In this document: positions 52,341 to 63,567 of the stretch, one piece after another
Numbering within the stretch: position 1 is the stretch's first letter
How the letters are laid out: the number at the start of each line of letters is the position of its first letter
Source: Carallia brachiata
Taxonomy: Eukaryota; Streptophyta; Magnoliopsida; Malpighiales; Rhizophoraceae
Length of the DNA: 64,000 nucleotides
Assembly: GCA_021464245.1 (NCBI GenBank)
Contig: JADCRB010000013.1
Coordinates: 5,582,959 to 5,646,958, forward strand
Direction of reading: 5' to 3'
Translations under genes and position numbers: made by a program
The notes under the pieces: generated by a model
Database searches by the model: none
What the model was told of the DNA's origin: nothing
What the model saw: only the letters and a program-made list of their open reading frames with translations

Positions 52341-52967
52341 TCAGCCGTCCTGGCGGGGCCCAAGGCGCAGCTCCAAGTCAAGCTCGACCTCGTCTGGTGG
52401 GCCGATGATGTTGACGTTGCTGGAGTCTCCTGGCTAGTTGATGCAGCTGGAATATTCTGGGAAGAGAGGCAAAGTTTCGCCGGAATGACTTCTTTCTGCT
52501 AGAAAAGTCCTTCCTGAACTTAAGTACTTAGGAGGAATGAAACCTTGACTGACTCTGTAAGACCACCAGGACCAGTACGCATGCTCCGACAGGCTACGGT
52601 TTTGATCGTTATAACCTGAAGAGACTACTGTCGTGGTAGAACTCGGACCTGCTTCATTTGAGGGTGAAGTTGTACCGGTGGGATCTACTATCGGAACGGC
52701 AGACTGTTCTTTGGAAAAAACAGCTCTCAGTACTGGTTTCTTCTTACTTCTCCAATTCTGGAACCAATAAAACACATTTTTTCCTTCCATTGCCAAGATC
52801 GGGCACAATCGTGAGACAAGTTGGTAAATCTGAGATGCATTAGGCATAATACCTCCATTGTTGTGGAATACTTCCTCCAAAATTTGCAGTTGTGCCATGG
52901 TTGGTTGCCATCTTGTGCGGGGTAACCTTTCTTCTCCCTTATCTTGAGGTTCTGTAACTGGTTCCAT
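52341..52967 (-). CDS. WUSCHEL-related homeobox (WOX) gene captured by the gypsy element
   Basis: A single-exon frame from ATG 52967 to TAG 52434 encodes 177 residues; the same frame stays open to TGA at 52341. The WOX-type homeodomain spans about 17-79, with W20, an LEE helix 1, and helix 3 NVFYWFQN at 64-71, the WOX signature. A WUS-box, TLPLFP, is at 165-170. After the TAG the frame encodes 30 more residues with DEVELDLELRLG, an EAR-like LxLxL repression motif. Homeodomain, WUS-box, EAR is the WUS-clade order; known members act in the nucleus as regulators of stem cells and may recruit TOPLESS-type corepressors. Helix 3 continues NWRSKKKP instead of the usual NHKARERQK, so DNA recognition may differ. 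The lack of introns suggests capture through RNA, but loss of introns or capture of a one-exon piece is possible. Homeobox identity is firm; function in the element is unknown. Confidence 0.88.
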
Positions 52968-53054
52968 CTTTCTTGTGGCAGAGGAGCAAAGGTCTGGTAG
53001 GTGGTGAAGATTGGTTGAGACTGATGCTGAGTTTCAGACTCAAACCCTTCGTCA

Positions 53055-53062
53055 CTTTTATA
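53055..53062 (-). promoter_or_regulatory. TATA-like box upstream of the captured WOX frame
   Basis: TATAAAAG on the sense strand lies 88 bp before the WOX start, followed by a C/A/T-rich, ATG-free leader. It could drive WOX apart from the LTR. Sequence and spacing only. Confidence 0.45.
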
Positions 53063-53124
53063 TTTTTGGGCCGTTCACAGTTTATACTCATGCGGGCTAG
53101 GAGTTGGATTGGATTTTGAAGTTG

Positions 53125-53440
53125 GGTTCTAGACTGTGTCTGGAACTTGGAATTTTTTGGGTTTTAGGCTTTGGATTGGATTTGGGTCGAGTGTTTGGGC
53201 TTGTAGACTTGGATTTTTGGATTTGGGTCGAGTGTTTGAGTTTTGGACTTGAACTTTTGGATTTGGGTCGAGTGTTTGAGTTTTGGATTTGGACTTTTGG
53301 ATTTGGGTTGAGTGTTTGGGTTTTGAGTCTGGACTTAGTTTTCAGGCTTTTGAGTTAGACTTGAGTTTTCTGATTTGGGCTCAAGTGTTTGGGCTTGGAT
53401 TTTCGGGTTTCAATTTTCGCTTGGACTTTCGAATTGGGAC
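53125..53440. repeat. Minisatellite between integrase and WOX
   Basis: Imperfect units of about 40-45 bp around GGATTTGGGTCGAGTGTTTG recur at least four times on the plus strand, decaying toward 53440. They create repetitive plus-strand frames that are not genes. Confidence 0.85.
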
Positions 53441-53451
53441 TTCCGAACTTT

Positions 53452-53474
53452 TTTTTTATTTATTTTTATTTTTT

Positions 53475-53520
<46 letters not shown>
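53452..53520 (-). repeat. A-tract of about 60 nt directly after the integrase frame
   Basis: Nearly pure T on the plus strand, hence poly(A) in element sense. It follows the integrase C-terminal coding end and precedes the accessory region. Confidence 0.9.
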
Positions 53521-53525
<5 letters not shown>

Positions 53526-53529
53526 CATA

Positions 53530-56500
53530 TTTACACATAATAACTGTTTTAGAAATTTACCATTGATCGGGCCAATTCGGACGCCTTTTTGGTCTGACAG
53601 CATGTAAGCGTTGTGAGTATAGGCCTCCTGCACTAAGTATGGCCCGTCCCATTTGGAAGTAAGCTTGTCACCAGGCCGATGCTTCATGTTGATGGGCCGT
53701 CGCACTGCAAGAACAAGGTTTCCAACTTGAAAAGATCGAGGGCGGACCCTGCGGTTGAACGTGTTGGTGAGCCGGGCTTGGTAGCACTCAAGTTGCTGTT
53801 GTGCTTCGAGCCTCCTTTCATCGGGCTTCTAAATCATCCACGTAGGCGAGCATTCTCCTCCTGTGTGAGTCCTTCCAGAACAGCCATGCGCAGAGATGGA
53901 ATCTGTGTTTCCAACGGCAGTATTGCTTCGACACCGTAGACAAGTGAGTATGGCGTCGCCTGTGTTGGAGTCCGGTAAGTTGTACGATACGCCCATAATG
54001 CCTCCATCATACCAATCTCTTTTGGATTTAGAGACTACCTTCCGCAATAGGTTGCATAAGGTCTTGTTGAATGCTTCAGCCAAGCCATTTGCTGGGGCAT
54101 TGTACATGGATGACTTGTACTGCTTGAACTTGAATTTCTCGCAGAGCTTGTCAATCAAGCTGTTGTAGAACTGCTTGCCATTATCAGTGGATGAATCGAG
54201 GGACTCCATAGCGATAGATCAGCTGAGTCGGATGAAATTGGCAACATGCTCCTTCTTTACCTCTCTAAGTGGAATGGCTTCGGCCCATTTTGAGAAGTAG
54301 TGTTGCTGCGAGGATGTACAGGTGACCAGGGATGACTTTGGCAAGGGCCCACTAAGTCGAAAACCCAAGCTTCAAAGGGACAGGACGAGACAGTTGGATG
54401 CAGTGGCTCCAGTGGTTGATGTATGTAATTGACATGAAATTGACAAGCTTGACAAGTTTTAGCAAACTCAATGGAATCACGTACCATGGTTGGCCAGTAG
54501 TATCCCATCCTTCTGAGTTGGAAGTGCAACTTAGGCCCTGATTGATGTCCGCCACAAACACCAGAATGTGCTTCAGTGAGAGCCTGTTTTGCCTCTTCAT
54601 TACCTAGGCAGCGAAGTAAAACTCCATCAAAAGACCTTCGATACAGAGCATCCTTGAGATATATGAAGCGGGGAGCTCGTCGTTGAATTTCTGTCTTATG
54701 ACGACGATTCGGGCAGCTTCCCGTGCTGTAGTAGTCAATGATTGGTTGGCGCCAATCCTCGTCCTCGCGAGACGTACAGATACACGTTGCTGCTGTATGT
54801 TTCTTCATCATCCTTTGTGGCACTATCCATTTCTGGCATACGGCAACAACTGTAGCCTGGATTTCTGACTTTGCAAGAGAGGTGGCCAGGTTAGCCAACG
54901 CGTCTGCCTGAGTGTTTTCTCGTCGAGGCACATGCTCCAAGGTGATGCTTTCAAATTCATCCATTAGCTGTCGAGCACGTTGATGGTAAGGTGCAAGGTC
55001 CTCTTTCTTCACGTCATACAATCCTGTAAGTTGGTTGATGACGAGCTGGGAATCTCCATGGACTTCTATAGTTGGAATCTTCATATCGACAGCCATTTGA
55101 AGACCAATGATCAAAGCCTGGTATTCAGCAACATTATTTGAACATAACTCACCGAGAATGATAGCATATGGTAGTATTTGTGACAAACACTATGCCGGCA
55201 CCAGCACCATCACGTCTTGCTGCACCATCAAAGAACATCGTCCATGGTGGCAGTGTCTCAATGTAAAAGACCTCTTCATCTGGAAGATCATCTGTGAACT
55301 CCCAATCTGACGGAACAGGGTGATCTGCAAGGAAGTCTGCTAGCTTGTCCTTTGACTGCTTTTTGAGGCACGTAGACAATGTCGTAGCTTTGTAGGATTA
55401 CTGCCCACTTGGCAAGTCGTCCTGACAAGATTGGTCTAGATAAGATATATTTGACAGGATCAGCTCTGGCAATGAGACGTACCGTGTGAGCTTGCATGTA
55501 GTGCCTCAGCTTGTCAATGGCAAAGAACAGTGCTAGACATGTCTTTTCAATGGGCGAATAACTCAGCTCCGGACCGTTTAGTGTTCTGCTCAAGTAGTAC
55601 AGGGCAACTTCCTTTCCCTGCTCATTTTCCTGTGCAAGCAGGGCTCCCAAAGATCTTTCCTGCGCTGCAATGTAGAGAATCAACGACTTTCCTTGAATTG
55701 GAGCTCCCAGGACTGGTGGATTGGAAAGGTACTTCTTTATGCTCTCAAAGGCTTTGCTGCAAGCTTCGTCCCACTCGAAGTTGACATCTTCTTCATCAAC
55801 CGATGGAAAGGTTGACATCTCCCAGCTAAATTGGAGATAAAACGGCGAATGTAGGCCAGCTTTCCTTGTAACTTCGCAGCTCGTGCAGGTTTTTAGGTTC
55901 AGGCATCTTTTGAATTGCCTCAACCTTTGACTGATCAACTTCGATTCCACGATGGCGCACCACGAACCCAAGAAACTTTCCTGATGTGACACCGAATGCG
56001 CACTTGAGAGGGTTCATTTTGAGCTGATGCCTCCGAAGTCTTTCGAACACCGTCTTGAGATCCTCGAGGTGGTCTTTGCGCTTCTTAGTCTTTACAACTA
56101 AGTCATCAACATAACATTCTACAATCTTGTGCAGCATGTCATCAAAAATTTTTTGCATAGCACGTTGATAAGTGGCGCCAGCATTTTTAATCCAAACGGC
56201 ATAACTTTGTAGCTATATACCTTTTGGGGTGCGGAATGCTGTCAACTCCTCGTCTTCTGGTGCCATTCTGATTTGGTTATAGCCTGAAGAACCATCCATG
56301 AAGGACAATGCTTCGTGACCCGTTGTTGCATCGACTGTGATCTCCGTTAGCAATGGAAAGTCATCTTTCGGACAGGCCCTGTTAAGATCTCGAAAATCAA
56401 CACATACCCTCAACTGTCCATTCTTCTTTCTTACCGGGACTATGTTGGCAATCCACGTTGGGTAGGTGACCTCTCGGATGAAGCCAGCATTGATCAGCTT

Positions 56501-57895
56501 GTTAACCTCCTCCTCGATTTGTGGAATGAGTTCCGGGCGGAACCGTCGTTGTGGCTGCTTGACAGAACGAACACCTTTCTTTACTGCTAGACGATGCACC
56601 GCAATTTTTGGGTCAAGTCCAGGCATTTCTTTGTAACTCCATGCGAACACGTCCCTGTATTGACTTAATACCTGAACATATTCTTGCTCTTCTTCTGCAG
56701 TAAGTAAAGCACTTACAAATGTAGGTCGAGGATCTTCCGGAGAGCCAAGATTGACCTCCTTGAGTTCATCAACAGTTGCTTGGCCACCATCTTCAAGTTC
56801 CGGGGGAGCCTCCTTTACTTCACCTCTGATGAGTCGGACTCACCTCGCTAATTGTGACATGAAATGTAGAGCCTCTGACTTCACCTTCTTTGTTTGACTG
56901 GATAAGCCTGTCTTGTTTGGTGGTGGTGGTGATGGCACGTGCATCAGCTGCTCGGCTTCGGCTCTTTAGCGTGATCCGCACAGGTGACTTCTCCTGATAG
57001 CCTAAGCCAGGTCGGGACTGTGATGTTTGAGAAGCGGCGCCATGTGTGGACGGCAGCGTACCCATTGTGCTCGGGTTTGAGAAGTCATAGCCCGCCTTTG
57101 CCAAAAGCTTGTATGCATTAGGATCAAATCCTTCATGTGTTCTTCTTTCTGGAAGTGAGCCGCCTTCGACTGCCCCATGTGTGGTTTGACGAAGCCTTTT
57201 AATGGTTTTGAGGACAAAACCGGCTCAATCTTTGGTATCGGCAGAGTGTAAGTCCCTTCAGGTTGTGCAGTTCTTTTGTCTTGGGTTGGCTATGTCCTTG
57301 CTCCTGTTTAGGATCAATACAATAAGAGAAAGGGGGTTGACCTTCTGAGCGTCGTGACTTCGGCACATAGCGTAGGACTGGAGTGGAGCTTGAAGATGCA
57401 ACATCCTTCGACGAAGTTCAGCAGGCTGGCAGCTTTTCATTTGTGGAGCCTGGTTGAGCATTGGCAGGTTCTTCGACAGCTTTTCCCTTTTTGTGGATGC
57501 CCCCAGTCCAAGTAGCTTTTGATGGAATGATCTTCGGATTGTCTGTGTCGGTGTAGAAGACTGCATCCGCCAAATGTGATTCAGCATCATCGAACGGCTT
57601 TAAGTCAGCATTGACTTTTGAACGCCACCATTGTAGTACTTGAAGCACTGATGCAGCTTGAGAGCACAACTCCATTTCCATGAATCCACGGTCGTCCTAG
57701 CTATATGTGGTACGTGCATCGATCACATGAAATAGAGTGCTAGAAGTGAGATTACCGATAGTTAACTCCAAGCGAATCATTCTGTCCTCCTTGATTAAAG
57801 TCATGAATCATCAAGCGGCTGTCTGATAATTCATCAATACCGATGCCGAGCTCCTTTATGGTGAATTTTGGGATAATATTGACTTCCACAGTTTT
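53530..57895 (-). pseudogene. Tat-type gypsy pol (PR, RT, RNase H, aRNase H, integrase), many lesions
   Basis: Pieces in element order: protease remnant from about 57895 (VNIIPKFTIKELG, SRLMIHDFNQGG, FHVIDARTTY) with shifts and stops; a spacer (57440-56700); RT from 56650 with CVDFRDLNRACPKDDFPL and catalytic YVDD at 56113-56102, broken near 56213; RNase H about 55750-55330 (LGALLAQENEQ, LAKWAVILQSYDI); archaeal-type RNase H about 55250-54850 (MFFDGAARRDGAGAG, NNVAEYQALI, HGDSQLVINQL, QADALANLA) with a shift near 55180; integrase about 54620-53540 with an HHCC finger ending CQACQ, part of the core (ITDNGKQFYN-like segment, then NGLAEAFNKTL) and a GPYLVQEAYTH C-terminal region. The dual RNase H and the CPKDDFPL block place it in the Tat lineage. 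It cannot make a functional polyprotein as written. Confidence 0.88.
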
Positions 57896-58538
57896 ATCTT
57901 GAACTGGGTAGATTAAAACCTGATCTGGTTTGGACGTTTAAACTACGGTTAAGAACCGCAGAGATTTGATGTGAGCCGATCTGACTTGATTTCACCGACG
58001 GTCGAAGGGACTTGTTATCGGATGAACTGCCTGAATTTTGCTGGGGGCCGTATAAGACTTGATCCCAGCCGGATTTGTAATATTTTGATATTTTTAGATC
58101 TATATTCTCATAATTTCAGATCTAAAGTGATCGGAGAATGTAAACTCAAAAATAAACTTAGAAATGGAAACAACAAATTTTTTGGGGTTTACCCCTGAAA
58201 TATCTCTCAAAAAGGAGTTAGGAGAGTATACTGCAGAGTGAAAACACGTATGAAAAGGAGAAAATTTTCTTGAAAAATTTTCAAAATTTTTTTTTTCTCT
58301 CAAATTCTCTGTATTTTTCTGTTTACAGATTTGCTGAATCTGTTTTGAACTGGAGGGCAATGGCCTATTTATAGGGTTTTTCCTCTCGTGTGAAAGCATG
58401 TGTGTGAAAGGAATAAGTCGACTTTTCCGCGTGAAAGCATGCGTGTGAAAGGAAGAAGTCGACTTTTTCGTGTGAAAGCATGCGTGCGAAAGGAATAAGT
58501 CGACTATTGACCCCTTTTTTTTTTTTTTAATGTTTACA
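57888..58538 (-). repeat. Gypsy 5' LTR, inner end deleted (651 bp)
   Basis: It matches 50739-51419 of the other LTR but lacks the last 170 bp (element sense) and the primer-binding site. It has three instead of four 41 bp repeats (58388-58509) and keeps the TATA box at 58365-58374. Confidence 0.88.
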
Positions 58539-58543
58539 GTTAT

Positions 58544-59118
58544 AAACTCAGAAACAAGCACCAAAATGAAAATAGCTTGGGAAGCTAGTTTTGCACAGGA
58601 AGATTCTGAGTGGGTATTAGACTTTAGCTGTTCCTATTATATAATGCTCAATAAAGAGTGGTTTTCCACTTATAAACCAGTTGACGGTGGAGTTAGGCAA
58701 CAATACATCTTGTTTTGTTACTAAAAAAAGTACTGATCGTACGAAGATGTTTCACGAAGCATTGAGAACTCTATATAATTTACAGCACATTCCAGATCTT
58801 AAAAGAAATCTCATGTCTTAGGGTATCCTTGATGTCAATGGGTATGAAATTACAGCTTGAGTTAGAGTTTAAGTTGCTTCAATTTCTATAAAAGCCAATA
58901 AAATTGGAGGCCTTTACATACTGCAAAATGTTACCTTTGCAGTTAGACCTGTTAGTGTTGAGTTTTCTTCGTCAGTGGATTATAATCGTACTCCAATTGT
59001 AAAGTTCAAACTTGTCGTTGGATCCAGTAAAACTGAAGAAGTTAATAAAGGCACTTGGAGAAGACATGTATAGGGAATTATTTTGTTACCTCACTCAATT
59101 CAAGTCAAGAGGAATATT
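58544..59118 (+). pseudogene. Copia protease and GAG-pre-integrase remnant
   Basis: After the gypsy insertion the copia frame resumes with EDSEWVLDFSCSYYI, matching the WVLDSGCS(Y/F)H protease core with the catalytic Asp kept but DSG altered to DFS. NKEWFSTY follows, then LQHIPDLKRNLMS and NGYEIT of the GAG-pre-integrase region. Sequence then jumps almost directly to the 3' LTR, so integrase and RT were deleted before or after insertion. Confidence 0.8.
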
Positions 59119-59740
59119 TGTTATAGGTGTCTCAAATTGTGTAAAAAAATAAAAATAAAAAAAAAATTGTAGTATGCACCTGCATGCACATTTAATGGCC
59201 AAGCAAGTTGATTATTATATGCATCCATGCAATTAATTTGTACAAAGCAATCAACTTGCACGACACTTCAAACAAGGTGCATGAGTTGTAGGATAAGGCT
59301 TGCATGTGAACATTAATTTCAATTAATTGATTTACAAAAAGCATCCATACCTCCTTCGTTTGTTTGGCCTATATATTTGGCATTCTATCTCTTGAGAAGC
59401 CATGAGTGTGAGTCTAGGCAGAGACTAAGAGCTAAGTAAATGGCTCTTTTGTATTAAGAGCAATATGTGCTCTCTTTTAGTTAGAGTGTCCATGAGGTTT
59501 GTTTTTTTGTGCAAATAGAGTGAGTATGTATGTATTGAAGTTTTAGATATTGTGAGTTTTTAGAGTGATACTACAATATTTCTTATTTGTTTTTTTAGTA
59601 AATATTTTCAGTTTGTCTCCACTCATAGACTAGACTATAAATCGAACTGTGTAACTCTGTATATTTATTTATTTTTTTATTTTAGACTTCTCAATTTTAT
59701 TGTGCTTATTCTTACGCCGCCGCAGCCTATGTTTGTAAAA
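59119..59740 (+). repeat. Copia 3' LTR (622 bp)
   Basis: Starts TGTTATAGGTGTC after a purine-rich AAGAGGAAT and ends just before the AAAAT target duplication. It is longer than the 5' LTR because it keeps the central part. Confidence 0.85.
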
Positions 59741-61037
59741 AAAATTGGTAATTTGTCGGTGTAAGTATCTATTTCTCAATTACTCAAGAGCATGACTTCA
59801 ATTAAAAGCTCCGCCACCAGAACATGCATTCGGCGATTTGGGGACTCGGTCATGTCATCTTAAACAAGGAAAAAAGTTCTTAGGGCCGAGATTTGTGTCC
59901 CGGGATTTAGCGAAAAATAATAATAATAATAATTTTATAACAATATTAAGTATATTTAAAGTAAAATTAAATATTATTTAAATTTTAATAAAAAAATATA
60001 GTGTCGTGACATGGCCGAAACACTTAACTGATCTCTTTAAAAAAAGAGAAAGGATTATATTAGCATATTTTGCGGGATATGTTATGTGTAATATACGAAT
60101 ATTATAATTAATTATATGAACATGGAGCAAAATGAGCAAATAAAATATTTAACACGTGAAGATGATCTGATGGGTATAATTTTACTCAAGGTCAATTCGT
60201 TGTAGCTTATATTGATCACCAAAATATTCAGATATTACAAAAATAACGTGAAATGTTCGAAAAAAAAAAACAAAAAAAACAAAAGATAACGGATGTACGG
60301 TTGTTAAGTACAGCTCATATTCACGTGTATATGTAATAATTCGGCACATTGGCAATCTTTTTTCTTTGCTTCAGCCAAGAAATCTTTTTTCTTTTTTCTT
60401 CACGCGCGGAAGATTGCTTACTAGTCGAACCCTTTACTTATTTATTTTTGTTTTTATTATTATTTTTTTTGGTTTTGTACGTTGCAATAAATAGTTATTT
60501 TTTATTTTCAAAATAAAAGAGATATGAATATTTTTAATTTTAAACTGTTATATTTTTTTATATATAATTTTAAATTTTTTGAAATTTTATTGGAGACTTA
60601 AGTCTTCCAATTTTCTATTAAATCAATCTATCAATTGATGAAAAATGATCAATTTGTTAAAAAATAATTTTCACTTTAAAAATATTTGAAAAAAGATTAA
60701 ATATGTGAATTGAATATTTTTTTCATCAAAAAATATGTCTGTTGTGTATTTAATTCGTATATTTGTTAATTAAAAAAATATTTAATATTTATATTTGTTG
60801 ATGAAAAAATATTTAATTCGTATATTTGACTTTTTTTGAATAATTTTCATTAAGTTAAATTCATTTATTTTCATATTAACTACTTTTTATAAACGAAAAG
60901 ACTTATTTATCAAAAAATTAAACAATTTAAGACTTAAATATAATGTTAAAAAAATTTAAAACTCATATATAAAAAAATATAAAGACTAAAGATTAAAAAA
61001 AAAATACATTGTCCCTTGAAAATAATGAGTAGTTTGG

Positions 61038-61094
<57 letters not shown>

Positions 61095-61239
61095 GTAGTT
61101 TCAAACTAAAGTGACAGTCCGCAAATTTGCTGACTCACTTTAATTTTGAAGAATCCCAAGTCTAATTAACCACAGTCAATCTAAGGATAAGGTTCAAGTG
61201 CACAGTAATCCGGGTCAAGGAATCACGAACATGTGCATT

Positions 61240-61850
61240 TTATTGAAGCGTCCTCGTCGTACATGTATCAAACGGACAAAATGTCGGATACGACATAAAT
61301 AAATATCCACAAAATATCCACCGAATAAAAAAAAATTAGACAAGATTGATATGCGTTTTAGACACATTAAAAATATATTTTAAAAATAATAAAAATATGT
61401 TTTAAAATAAAAATAAAATGCTAGTGGGGTTTCACATAGACGTCATCATTGGGCATTGGCCTCCATTCTACTTTTTAGTTAAATGTCAATTGGGAGGCGA
61501 GAAATAGTGGATTTGAAATTTTGTTTTCAAAATTGTATGCTCTTTTATATTAATACTTAGTATATATTATAAGATTTTAGATATATTTAAAAAATGTACT
61601 ATGAAACTTATTTTAATGATAAAAAATAAATTTAATATAATATTTACGTTATAATTTATATTATATTTTAAATAATAATATTCTTTTAAATTTTTATGTA
61701 TGTGTATATATATATATATATTATATATATATATAATACTCATGTTCATATCGTATTTATATCTAAATAATTTTAAATTTAATATATCATCGTATTCATA
61801 TATAACGTGTCCGTGTTATCTTGTACAAATCCATGCAACCTTGATCCCCG
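61240..61850. mobile_element. Possible degenerate relative of the 28.3 kb element
   Basis: The right end, reverse complemented, begins GGTTGCATGGA and has ACACGGACACG nearby, as in the element at 28323-28936. The left end is poorly preserved (CAAACGGACAAAATGTCGG). The body is AT-rich and non-coding. Weak evidence. Confidence 0.3.
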
Positions 61851-63408
61851 GTCAACGGCAATAATGGTACCAACCCAACTGATACGTTCCAAGAAAATGA
61901 TCTGTACCGGGTGGAAAATGCTCATAATTTAAGAAGCCATCCACTCAACAAAATATCCCTGGGAAAATTATAATCAATGATCCTAACTATTAGTTTCAGT
62001 GATCATTGATAATATTAATTAAGAATATGATTATTAATTTGATTCTCATCACAATTCTTTATTCTTTTTTATTTGTATGAGTTTAACTTTTTTCATATAT
62101 ATATTATATATATATATATATATATAATCAATCAATTTCAATAGAGTCAAGAAATTTTATTAATAAAGTTTAGTGACAGAATTACTTGAAAAAAGCACAA
62201 AGAAATTATCTATTTGTTAGATAATCTTTAAGAAAGAAATTATTTATTTAATAGATTGTGCATTTTAAATACAAAGGACATAACACGTTAGCGGTTAGCG
62301 TGCATAATTATCTTTGAAACAAATGCAGCATCACATGCCTAATGATGAAAGGAAATTCCTAATTTTTTTGAAGAAGATCTAGAGACTACGTAAATAAACA
62401 CTTAACATTCCAGCCCAACTTCTATGACTTGATTAACCCGCGAATTCCCTGGCCTGCCTTATTGCTGTTATGCATCATTTTTTATTGTAATGCACATGCC
62501 AAATGATAATCTATAATTGTCACGACTTGACACTAACATCCTAATCATGAATATAAAAATTCTTTGGCACCATTATTACGTTGAGGCGAAGATTGGGACA
62601 TGCCTGTATTAATGGAATTAAGCAACAAAATACGATTATTTATTAATAAAATATAATTATAATTATAAAATATAAAAAATTAAAATTAAATTAATATTAT
62701 TTTAAAATTTAAAACATAGATCTCACATTACTTATAATTTTTTAAAAAATATTATTTCTTAAAAAAATTTTAAACAAAATATTAATATAATTACATTTTA
62801 TTAATAAATAATTATATTTTATTACCTCATTTAGCTGAATTGTTTGACTGCACATTAAAAATTCAAAATTTTTTCTTATTATGTTCCTGTATGTTAGACA
62901 AAAGCTGAACACTCTGTAAAACTGAAACATCTTTCAGCCAATGAACGGCAATAATTGAGTCAAATGAATTTACGAGCAGTAAAATTGCCTGTAATAGAAG
63001 TTAAAAAGAGAGAGAGAGAGAGAAAGGGGGGAGAGCGGGAGTGCAAATAACCAGTAAGTTCTATCACAAGAGTGCAGTAGTTATTGTGTACTATCATTGT
63101 TTTCCTTTTCTTTTATTCTACTCACGTCAGGAAGATTAATTATTTGAATTAGATGCCATAGAGATTCATAAACTCAAGCCTGCACGTGTTTTACAAATTT
63201 AAGCCATGATATGTGTAAAAATTTGAAAAATATAAATTTTTTTGAAAAATATAAATTTTTTGATTAATAAATAATTATTGATGCATGTCAACAAGTTTAA
63301 ATATTTATAAAGAGTATCAACAGAACACTGATGAAAATTTACCAAGCGGGTGGAAAAAAGCTTGTACCCCTGGGGAACACAACAGAAGAATGGTAAGACT
63401 AAACTCCA

Positions 63409-63567
63409 AAAAAATTAATCAAGTCCATGTGCCTACAATAATAATTAAAAATGATGAGAAATAAATTAACTTAAACAAGAGTAAATCAAAAAATTAATTT
63501 AAGTTCACGTGCCTACAATAATGATTAAAAATGATGAGAAATAAATTAACTTAAAGAAGAATAAATC
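63409..63567. repeat. 80 bp direct tandem repeat
   Basis: Two copies with the core GTGCCTACAATAATNATTAA and ATGATGAGAAATAAATTAAC are spaced exactly 80 bp apart, with few differences. Confidence 0.9.

Larger units (their letters stand above)
50569..58538 (-). mobile_element. Ty3/gypsy Tat-lineage LTR retrotransposon carrying a WOX homeobox gene
   Basis: The element reads on the minus strand. Its LTRs end TGTAA(C/A)...TTTACA and the 5 bp target duplication is GTTAT at 50564-50568 and 58539-58543. Order in element sense: 5' LTR (inner end deleted), protease remnant, RT, RNase H, a second archaeal-type RNase H (a Tat feature), integrase, an A-tract and minisatellite, WOX ORF, a second ORF, polypurine tract, 3' LTR. 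gag and the primer-binding site are missing. It sits in the gag of a copia element. The LTRs differ at many positions, so the insertion is not very young. Confidence 0.92.
49463..59740 (+). mobile_element. Ty1/copia LTR retrotransposon, internally deleted, interrupted by a gypsy element
   Basis: The left LTR (49463-49814) and right LTR (59119-59740) share start (ATAGGTG...CTCAAATTGTGT) and end (GCAGCCTAT...) sequences. The 5 bp target duplication is AAAAT at 49458-49462 and 59741-59745. A tRNA-iMet-like primer site (TAGTATCAAAG) follows the left LTR. Internal remnants are gag, a CCHC knuckle and a protease/GAG-pre-integrase piece; integrase, RT and RNase H are absent. Without the nested gypsy element it is only about 2.3 kb, so it needs proteins from elsewhere. 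Confidence 0.88.

Noticed and set aside
53104..53522. Plus-strand frames rich in GFGLDLG and poly-phenylalanine
   Set aside because: They are translations of the minisatellite and the T-tract inside the gypsy element, antisense to it.
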